In this document: in pieces, positions 1-17,314 of the stretch
How the letters are laid out: each line of letters opens with the position of its first letter
Position numbering within the stretch: position 1 is the first letter of the stretch
NCBI RefSeq assembly: GCF_023053635.1
Contig: NC_086184.1
Coordinates: 13,004,379 to 13,068,378, forward strand
Reading direction: 5' to 3'
DNA: 64,000 bases
Source of the DNA: Elgaria multicarinata webbii
Taxonomy: Eukaryota > Chordata > Lepidosauria > Squamata > Anguidae
Program-made: the position numbers and the translations under genes
The notes under the pieces: model-generated
What the model saw: only the letters and a program-made list of their open reading frames with translations
The model's database searches: none
What the model was told of the DNA's origin: nothing

Positions 1-394
1 CGCCCCTTTCCCTCACTTCACTGTTAGAACAACATGGCACTATGGAAGCCAACAGGCCTGCCAGATGATTGTCTTTAACGTTGATGATGGGAAGACATCC
101 TCAACCCCACCCAAACGCAGCAGGCTAATTTAGGGAGTATAGACACACAGGTCTCACTTTTAACACCTTTCTGCCACCTCCCAAGAACTGCTGCCTGAGG
201 TGACTGCCTCAGTCTGGCTAATGGTAGGGCCGGCCGTTTTTGGGAGGTGCAGTGGGGGAGATCCCCCTGTCGCATGCATGGTTTCTGTTTGTGGTTTTCT
301 GATCCAAGCCAACTTTTGCCTTTGGTGGTGGTGGTGGTGGTGGTGGTCTTCAGAGCCATAGATACCTTGAACCAAACCCATTTGCCCTCTGTAG

Positions 395-8713
<8,319 letters not shown>

Positions 8714-9628
8714 AAGAAGGGCCTCCGTCGGCGCACAACCACTGTAATCAACTCAATCGTCTTTCCATTTGCAACACAGTACAGGAGGGGGGGTTTTCCG
8801 TTTGTTTTTTTTAATGATGATGATGATGCTAGAGTTCATAGATTTGTGCCTTTTGGAAGTGCCAAGTTAGGCTTGTCTGTTCATCCTTCTCTTTTGTGCA
8901 GAGGCGCATTGTGTTCAGGGCCTGCTGAATTCTACCAAATTTTCCTGCCGTTCGGACCAGCAGTTTCATAGATACCATCGGAACGTTAGCATGACTGGAG
9001 CCATTCTTCTGTAGGATTCATGTGATGTGCAGCTGTGTCTCTTACCTCCCGCTCCCTTGCATTCTAATTTCTTTTTGCTGAGTCCCCCCCCCCCTCACCG
9101 CCCCCCCCCCCCCCCATGCCGCCTCCAGACCTTTAACGTCTAACCTGGCTTTCCATCTGCAAGTGTTATAGATGTGTGTGTGGGTTTTATTTTTACAAGG
9201 GGGAAAAAGTCATTCTCTTCTCTGCTGGATCATGCTTCCTCGGTTTTTGTTTTTAACTCAAGGCTATTTCAGATTCCCGCAACCACCCGACAGCCCCACC
9301 CACCTTAGAATATATTATTGCATGTTTTCAGAGTTGTAAAGCACCGTGCTCAAAACAAACAAAGTCAAAATCCAGAATCTATATTTTGCATATGGAAGCT
9401 CTGTGACACTCATTGAAGGGCCAGTAAGGCTCACAGAGCATATTTATCCAGATAATTTTGTTTCCACATAGTATTAAGAAAAACAAAGCAAAACTAATAG
9501 ATCGTGGTCTATATAGTATATGTATAACCTGCATTACTGTAAAATTAGGGGAGAAACACATTACACCGTTCTACTCTTTATCATGAGTTTGCACCAGTGA
9601 AACAATAAAGTTGCTATTAACAGTTCTG
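8714..9628 (+). other. VPS35: VPS35 3' untranslated region
   Basis: Non-coding sequence from the stop codon to about 20 bp past the first good AATAAA (9604-9609). It contains C-rich runs near 9085-9116. The 3' end is inferred from the signal; a later site is possible. Confidence 0.7.
9604..9609 (+). promoter_or_regulatory. VPS35: VPS35 polyadenylation signal AATAAA
   Basis: Canonical AATAAA about 890 bp after the stop; interspersed repeats resume about 100 bp downstream, as expected past a gene end. Confidence 0.65.
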
Positions 9629-9723
9629 GCTCCGAATGTCTCCTCCGAATGGCTGGCTGTACGTCCTTTCAAAATTGAATAAGGCATGGATATGTAATGT
9701 CCCATTGTGTTGCCCCAAGACCA

Positions 9724-9825
9724 GCCCTCCAAATGTTTTTGGACCACATCTCCCAGCATTCCTGTTCATTGGCCATGCCGGCTATAGCTGATGGGAGTCC
9801 AAGTCTAAAACATCAAGAGGGGACC
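9724..9825. mobile_element. Decayed palindromic MITE (TTGGACTACAACTCCCA family)
   Basis: CCTCCAAATG..GGACCACATCTCCCA then the mirror GATGGGAGTCCAAGTCTAAAACATC. Just beyond the VPS35 end. Confidence 0.6.
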
Positions 9826-9967
9826 ATGTTTTGGAGATCTGCCCAAGAACAATGAAGAACATCCTTTGGTTTCAGCCTTCCTCCAATCTGGGTCCTTGCA
9901 GATCTTTGGCTCCAGCCTACCTCCCAACCTGGGTCCCTCCATTCCTTGTCACCTCAGCACCAGCCTA

Positions 9968-10040
9968 CATGGCCAACAGTCTGGGGTGATAGTAGTTGTA
10001 GTCCAAAATATCTGGAGGGTACCAGTTGAGGAAGACTGGT
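9968..10040. mobile_element. Single arm of the same palindromic MITE family
   Basis: GTAGTTGTAGTCCAAAATATCTGGAGGGTACCAG is the right arm of the family. Confidence 0.55.
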
Positions 10041-10438
10041 ATGGCATCTGTGGACAAAGTCCAGATAATGCATAAGTGCAGAGTTCTCTGTGGCTGCGTC
10101 TCCCAGATGTGGCGCTGGAGACATGCCAGTAGTCCAACCCAGAGTGCTTTCCAGTTAGAGAAGAATGTTCTCTTCTAAATTGCATCAAAGGTCCCTGTAG
10201 CCTAGTTTTCTGGCTCCTGAAAGCAATTGGCCAGATGCATCTACGCAGTGCACCACCAGAGGAAAGGCAGATCGCCATCTTCTGTCTTGTCCTAATCAGA
10301 TTGGGTATCTTCTTCCTCTGGATGTGTTATGTTTAGCTATCAAACAGGGTCTATGCATCTAATCCTGCTTTGCAAGGATTTAAGATGGTGACTGCCATTG
10401 CATCTCAATGGTTGCAGTGAAGGAGCAGGATAGCAATT

Positions 10439-10815
10439 TTGATCAGGTATAGTACATGTTGGAGGTGTTGGAGGAAAATTCTGAGAGTGCCTCGGACTGC
10501 AAGAAGATCAAACCAGTCCATACTCCAGGAAATAAAGCCAGACTGCTCACTTGAGGGAATGATACTAAAGGCAAAACTGAAGTACTTTGGCCACATAATG
10601 AGAAGACAGGACACCCTGGAGAAGATGCTGATGCTAGGGAAAGTGGAAGGCAAAAGGAAGAGGGGCCGACCAAGGGCAAGATGGATGGATGATATTCTGG
10701 AGGTGTCAGACTTGACCTTGGGGGAGCTAGGGGTGGCAACGGCCAACAGAAAGCTCTGGCGTGGGCTGGTCCATGAAGTCATGAAGAGTCGGAAACGACT
10801 GAAGAATAAACAACA
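10439..10815 (+). mobile_element. BovB-type (RTE) LINE, 3' end
   Basis: Encodes the C-terminus of an RTE/BovB reverse transcriptase protein: NQSILQEIKPDCSLEGMI, YFGHIMRRQDTLEKM, GKVEGKRKRGRPRARWMD, LWRGLVHEVMKSRK. This layout is characteristic of BovB. It is 5'-truncated, with a second copy reversed at 57957-58195 and a 3' tip at 17938-17996. Confidence 0.85.
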
Positions 10816-10849
10816 TAGTACATTTCATTTTAAGTACAATATACACATT

Positions 10850-10888
10850 AAGTGCAATATACCCACATTATTTGGATATTGCACTTAA
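10850..10888. repeat. Short hairpin, 11-bp arms
   Basis: AAGTGCAATAT and its exact reverse complement ATATTGCACTT separated by about 15 bp. Purpose unknown. Confidence 0.6.
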
Positions 10889-10942
10889 TGAAGATATTGC
10901 TCTTGGGTATCACTTGCTTATTCTGGATACCTTTAGAGTGGG

Positions 10943-11028
10943 GCTGGGAAACCTGTGGTCCTCCAGATATTGTTGGACTTCAACTCCCATCAGGCCCAGT
11001 CAGGGATGATGGCTGTTGGAGTCCACTT
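10943..11028. mobile_element. Decayed palindromic MITE (TTGGACTACAACTCCCA family)
   Basis: CCTCCAGATATTGTTGGACT on the left, GATGGCTGTTGGAGTCCA on the right. Confidence 0.6.
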
Positions 11029-11879
11029 CTGTTTTAAAGACTGTGTCCCAGCACATTCAAAAGTGAGAGCCTCAAAATGTAAGCAAACTGTTCCAATCCT
11101 AATAGCAAGTGGCCAGAATGATACACATTATTTATGGTCTGCTCATCTATCCAGAGCAGCTTACAGAAAAAGCTGAAAAAGCACACACATTAAAAACATA
11201 CTGTTTTAAAAGTGATCATGAAAAGCAGCAATTAAAATAATTAAACAGCAGAGCTAGATTGCAAAGCTTGTTTGAATTAAAATGTGCTTAATTTTCTGTC
11301 TGAAACATACAGCGAAGGAAGCCAACAGGAAGAACGTTGACAATACCTCATTTTGAAGCTGTGTTCTTTTAATCAGTGCAAAATGACCCATAGAGAGGTT
11401 TAATGTTGAAACTTGTGGCTGATAAAACAAAACTTTAAGATTTCTTCATTCTAACTACACACACACACACACACTGGTCTATACTGACTGGCAGTGGTTC
11501 TTAGGAATCTTGGGTGGAGTTTTCTTTTTGCCAGAGGGCCCTCCAATACCTGGAGCTGGCACTGAAAAGGAAGAAGATAGGGAGGCAGGCGAACTGGGTG
11601 GAGGGAGATGTGGGGCGGGGGGGGGGAGAGAGAAGGGTCTGGTCTGAAGGCACATGAGACAGCCACCTTGCTGAAGCTAAGCAGGTCTGAGTCTGGTCAA
11701 TGCTTGGAGGGGTGACCAACTGAGAACCACATGTAGCCACCTTGAGTTCCATAATGGAAAAAAGGTAGGGAATATATGTCAGGTGAGCGATGGGGTAAAA
11801 TTGAGGTGGGAGGGGTGAGTGGAGACATGAAAGAGACCAGGTAGCAGCCGGTGTATGGGCAAATGACTTTTTTCTTCTT

Positions 11880-12765
11880 CACAGCACCCTTCCCACCCAT
11901 GCTCCCCAGCAACTGGTGTCCATAGGCTTATTGGTTCTTATACCAGAGATAGCACATTGCTATCAGGACTAATAGCTAGGGTTGTGCACGGACCCCCCGC
12001 TCCGCCCCGCGGGCCGATCTGAAAATTTCGGATCGGCCCGCTCCGCGCCGCTCCGCCCATACTCCGCTCCTCTTCGCCGTGGAGCTCCGGCTCCGAATCA
12101 GAGCTCTGCAGTGGAGGGGAGTGGCGCCAGGTAAGGCCGGGAGAGGAGGGCGGGGGGGGGGGGGTTACCGGGCTCTGCTGCCGTCCGCGGTCCATCGGCT
12201 TCTTCAATTGAGCCCGTGGTTCAGCCAGGAAGTCTGGGCTGCAAGTGCGGCCTAGACTTCCTGGTTGAACCGCGGGCTCAATTGAAGAAGCCGAGGGACC
12301 GCGGACGAAGGCAGGTAAGGGAGAGGAAGGGGGGGTTACCGGGCCCTGCTGCTGTCGCCGCATGGGCGACAGCGACAGGGCCCGGTAAACCCCTTTACCT
12401 TTCCGGCGGAGCTCCGGATCGAGGCGAAGGATCCGCCTTCACCTCGATCCTCTTCGCCACGTTCCGCCGGCCCCCCAATCTTCTTCGCCTCCGCCTTAAG
12501 GGGAGGCGAAGCACCCCGCTCCGCTTCTAATTCGCCGGTCCAATTAGAAGTGGAGCACATCCCTACTAAAAGCCACTGATAGCCTTCTCCAGGAATTTAT
12601 CTAACCCCCCTTTAATGCCATCGAAAGTGGTGGCCATCACTACATCTTGCGGTCATGAATTCCATAGTTTAAATATATGCTGTGTGAAGAAGTCTTTCCT
12701 TTTATCTGTCCTGAATCTTCCACCAATCAGCTTTCTAGGATGACCCTGGGTTTTAGTCTTGCCCA
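11880..12765 (-). mobile_element. CR1/L3-like LINE fragment split by a foldback element
   Basis: 11880-11976 (CCCAGCAACTGGTGTCCATAG..) and 12566-12765 (GATAGCCTTCTCCAGGAATT..) join into one continuous CR1/L3-like segment if 11977-12565 is removed. Confidence 0.75.
11977..12565. mobile_element. GC-rich foldback element, hAT-like, copy 1
   Basis: 589 bp, ends TAGGGTTGTGCACGGACC and, reversed, TAGGGATGTGCTCCAC. Flanked by CTAATAGC (11969-11976) and CTAAAAGC (12566-12573), an 8-bp target duplication with one change. Interior is CpG-rich with a long palindrome (about 12190-12310). No transposase gene, so non-autonomous. TAGGG ends with 8-bp duplications point to the hAT superfamily. Copies 2 and 3 at 45119 and 24550. 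Confidence 0.8.
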
Positions 12766-13007
12766 AAGGTGTTCAAAACAAAAACCAAAACCGGCCCTGG
12801 TTGTAAACTTTGCAAAGGCACATGAATGCAAAGTGATGTGCCTTCTCTACTTAAAAGCTCCACAGAGGCTCTGCTCGTGCGGGGTTCCTAATTTGGGCAG
12901 ATGAGAGTTTGCAGTTGGGATGAGCTCATGGAAATGCTCACAGTCCATGTGGAGAAGCCCTTGTGCATGGACATGTTCCGTGTGCACAATGAAAGTTTCT
13001 AGAGCAT

Positions 13008-13102
13008 GGCTCGGGGAACCTGTGGCCATCCAGATAGTTTTTTTTTATTCCAAGTCCCATCAATCCAGCCAATGGTCAGGAGTCTCAGGAACTGTAGACT
13101 GA
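13008..13102. mobile_element. Decayed palindromic MITE
   Basis: GGGGAACCTGTGGCCATCCAG..CCAAGTCCCATC at the left, CAATGGTCAGGAGTCTCAGGA at the right; family of 5084-5215 by layout. Confidence 0.5.
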
Positions 13103-13278
13103 GGTGCCAGATTGGGATGCAAGATGGATAAAATGCAGTAATTTAAAAATGAAACACAAAAGCCTTCAAAGCAATCCTTAAAGGAAACATTGTCACGTTA
13201 TTTTTATTTTTGTAATTTCTTAAACACAAACACACAGCATGTGCAAAAGACGTTACCCTTTAGCACTGCAAACAGAAT

Positions 13279-13284
13279 TTTATT
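13279..13284 (-). promoter_or_regulatory. Candidate polyadenylation signal of the H3-like receptor gene
   Basis: AATAAA on the reverse strand, about 390 bp after the stop codon. Another AATAAA-like site lies near 13200-13210. Inferred only. Confidence 0.4.
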
Positions 13285-13672
13285 AACGGTTGACTCTTAA
13301 GAAAGAAGGTTTCAGTTTAGACATGCAAGGTTTGCTTGCAAGTAGAGGCTTTCTAAAAACCTCTAGCTTCAATAATGGATTGGGACCAGTGAGTTCTAGT
13401 TGCAAATCCATAGCATTGCAAGGTATTAGTTTCAAGATATTGTATCATCTCAGATCGTACTGAATTTTGTAAAAAATTTGTGGCATTGCGGGGGGGGGGG
13501 GGAAGGTTCCAGAGAAATGTTCCCCAAGGTCTTGACGATTTGAGGAGAGAAACTTCCAAGGCCCATGTTCCTAACTTAGATGAGTCATGAGTTCAGATGA
13601 GCAAATGGCCAACCACGTTCTGCTGAGGTGCAAAATGCATCCATGCTACAGCTTCTTTTGCCTTAAATGTTC

Positions 13673-14557
13673 TCACGTAAAAAGGTTAGGGTGGATTTTC
13701 GCCTTGCCTGGGCACAAGAGTTTAAAAAAAGCTTTCCTAAAACTCATGTGGCACAAGGGATATAGAATTGGGTTAATGGCTGAATTCAGCCACAGGAGCC
13801 AAAAGGAGGCTTCGTAGAGAGCATGGTGGATGCACTGTCCGTGGCAAGCAGCCCGGATGATCATCAGGAGCGTGTAAGGAGCCCAGCACAAAGCAAAAAC
13901 GCAGACAATAATGGCCAGAGATTTGGCCACTTTTTTATCCCGAGAAAGCCGAAATCGACTAGCCACGGTATTGGCGACCTCCGTTTTTCTTGTGGTGTTG
14001 GTGATGCTCTCTAGCGCTTTGTAGAACCCGTCCCACGGGGATTTGGTTTGGACGTCAACTTGTAGGGGCGGAAGATCTTGGCTGATGTTGTACTCTACCG
14101 ACTGGCTCTGCAGGGTCTGGACGTTGAGCTTGGAGGTGGTAGACTTAGTCGGGGAGAGGCTGCTTGCTGTCTCCTTATCTCTTTTCCTGTTCACTTTCAT
14201 AAAAAAGATGGTATGCGCTTGCTTCTTCCCTCCGGAGTACATTTCGCAGTCCCTTTGGCCCGGCCGGAGGTTCTGGGTTCTGACGGGCGTCCGCTTCCTA
14301 ATGTTGAAATAGATGCTTAAGTTGAAGTAGGTGACGCTGATGAACGGTGTGAAGAACTCTATGGTGGACGCAATCATTAGGAAGTACCAGTTGTAGAAGA
14401 ACTCTGCATAGCACTCCCTGTCCGGTAGGATGCTTCGCTGGGCAATGTACTCCCAGCTGATGATTGCAGGTCCATAAAGGAGAAAAGCTGCAATCCAAAC
14501 CATGACCATTTTCACCACGGTGTTCCTGGTCATCCCTTTCTGGGCTCTGTAACTCAT
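13673..14557 (-). CDS. H3-like receptor exon 3 (IL2 to C-terminus)
   Basis: 885 nt including stop, starting MSYRAQKGMTR after acceptor TCCTAG on the reverse strand. Encodes TM4, ECL2 with RECYAEFF, TM5, a long third loop, TM6 (ALCWAPYTLLMIIRAACHG), TM7 (NSAINPILYPLC) and a short tail ending IHPNLFT. Confidence 0.95.
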   Translation of the reverse strand: MSYRAQKGMTRNTVVKMVMVWIAAFLLYGPAIISWEYIAQRSILPDRECYAEFFYNWYFLMIASTIEFFTPFISVTYFNLSIYFNIRKRTPVRTQNLRPGQRDCEMYSGGKKQAHTIFFMKVNRKRDKETASSLSPTKSTTSKLNVQTLQSQSVEYNISQDLPPLQVDVQTKSPWDGFYKALESITNTTRKTEVANTVASRFRLSRDKKVAKSLAIIVCVFALCWAPYTLLMIIRAACHGQCIHHALYEASFWLLWLNSAINPILYPLCHMSFRKAFFKLLCPGKAKIHPNLFT

Positions 14558-17279
14558 CTAGGAGGAAAGGAAGTGTCAAATTATGACCATACTCGCAAAG
14601 CATCTGTTAACTTGGGAATGTTCCATGGAAGGGGTGTTGAACTACAGCTCAGTGGGCCAAATCTAGCCTGCCTGCATTCCCAATCTCGCCCTCTGGGGTT
14701 CCACGCCACCTTCCATTGGCTCCACCCCTTTCACTAGCCCTTCCCCTTTTACCCCAACAGCCAAGAGTTACGCTAAAATATGAGGATATTTTTTTATATT
14801 TGGCCCCGCCCATCCCTGGAATTCAGTCCCCGAGAACTTCTCTGAAATTGAAATTGGCCCTCCGTCTCAAAGAGGTTCAACACCCCTGTTCTGTGGAGGA
14901 GCTGTGCTGGATGGTTTGTAACATTTCACAAAGTTTGTCCCTTGACGATGCAAATAGGTCTGAGAAGAGGGTTGGGATTGGTCTCATTGCTGTTGATGCT
15001 ACAACAGTGCCGCATCTCCTAGGAAGGGGGAATTTTAGAGGGGGTGTCTCTTTTCACCACCTGGTGCCCTCCAGATATTTTGGACTTCAACTCCAATCGG
15101 TTTGAGCCAGCATGGCCAATGGTCAGGGATGCTGGGAGTTGCAGTCTAAAACATCTGGCATGCACTAAGTTGGGGAAGGTTGTTCTAACAAGTAGTGCAA
15201 AGAAAACAAAAATTGTTTGCGTTGGGGATGAGAGACGAGGAATGAGAGGAAAAAGGAGGCAGGGGGATGAGAAAAAGAGGCATTGGTAAGAAATGGATGA
15301 CTTAGGAAATGAATGGCCTAGGTTCAGTATGAGCTACTGTATGCTGTTGGTAATGGAAGGAAGGACAGCTATGTTCGCCTGGCAGTGATGCCAAGGACTG
15401 TGAAGCCTAGTGGGAAGAGGGCTGCAAGTCAGAATGACCAAAGAGAGATAGAATAGGCTTGACTGAAAATCAGAGGATGGGACATCTTGAATGTCATAAT
15501 AACAGGAACCAGGGAGAAGAGGAAAATGTCACATGGGGCTTCGGGACAAAGCAAATGACAAGCAAGACAGCTTTGATGGGGTGCGGGTGACAGACAGACT
15601 GTGGGCTCCAGAGACAACTGTGGGTATGGGTGTGGGTGGGTGCAAATTTCAAATTCCAAGGTCAGAAGTGTGGTTTAGTAGAAAGAAGCATTCTTTACCG
15701 CCTTAGTGACAGAGATGAATCTGTCGAAACTGATCAAGACGATATTGAAAACAGAGGCAGTGCACACCAGGTAATCAATCACCAGCCAGAGTTTGCATAA
15801 GCCTTTCCCGAACTTCCATTCACCGGTCAGGATGTAAGGTATGTAGAGGGGGATGCAAAATCCACCTGTGGACATTGACCAGTAAACAAGTATCAGTGAT
15901 ACAATCTTAGCCTGCTAGTATGGTGACAAGCTATGAGTTTGCCCGTATAATATTCACTATATCTTCTGTTGTTGATCATTTATATAGCATGCACAAAAGT
16001 GCTTCTTAACCTTATTTATTTATTTGATTTATATCCTGCTCTTCCTCACAAAAAAGAGCCCAGGCAGATAATAATCTATATTAAACCACAGAAACAATAT
16101 AAGAATCACGACTAAAGCTATAAATATATAATAAGGTCACTGTGGCGTTACCCACATTTCTATTCCCTTAGGCATGTCTCTGTGAGTATGTCTAGAGAGT
16201 GCGGAATGTTGGACTTGAGTGGGTGTGGCTGGTGATGCTGCGGAAAGGGGGAGGAGTGTATATATGGGGGAGCTGAGGGATTTGAGGGGTTCGGTTGGTG
16301 ATGGGGTTTGGAGGGTAGATGTGTTTAGCTGTGTGATTTCTTGTCAGGAGTTACCTTAAGATTACTGGTAGAAGTTGTGCTCACAACAGTGCTATAAAGT
16401 AAGACCCTTTCCTGACTTAATAGATGGAGAACTGAGTTGGAAAGAGTTAAATCCATGTGGGTGCTATGTCAACAGAAGTACATGAATAGAATTTGAAGGA
16501 ACTAAGAACTGTAAACAACAATAAACATTTTCTTTATTACCATAAAACCACATGTCAGTTGGGCTGTGTCTCCTGCTCTATCAGTTCATAAATAAACACA
16601 TTACATTAAACCTTCAGCCTGCTATATTCACAGAAAAGCCTTTTCCAAAACTCCTTACCTTTTCCCTCTGCTATAAGGGAAAGGTTATACTTTTCTTTTT
16701 AACCCTTCCTCAGGTATTTAAGTGGTGGTGCTTAGCCTGAGGGAGGTGTGCATGTCAAAGCCTGGTGTGTGAGGTGGTGGCATCACAGTCACAATCCTAT
16801 GTATGTTTTGATAGGAAAAAATCCTACAACATGCATGGCTGACTGGTGAATGATGGGAGTTGTAGGAGAGATTTGCACTCTGTCAAACTGTCAACACAAT
16901 CTGTCAGTCAAGTTGGGCTCACAATAGTGCTATGAAGTAAGACCCTTTCCTGACTTAATAGATGGAGAACTGAGTTGGAAAGAGTTAAATCCATGTGGGT
17001 GCTATGTCAACAGAAGCACATATACCACCATCTCAACCACAGCCGGCATGAGTAGAAGGTAGATCAGGACGTACTCACAATGATAAAATGCCTCACCTCC
17101 CACAACCCTGAATTACACTGATGAAATGATGAAAGCTAGAGGGAACCAGCATTGGATTTTTGTGTGGGAGGCTTGTGATCTCACTTAAGTTCTGGTACGC
17201 GAAAGAAATTCCTGAGCTCAGAATTCTTCAATCTAAGTGTATGTCTTTTGCACATGACTTTGGTTGCTACATTTTGGGA

Positions 17280-17314
<35 letters not shown>

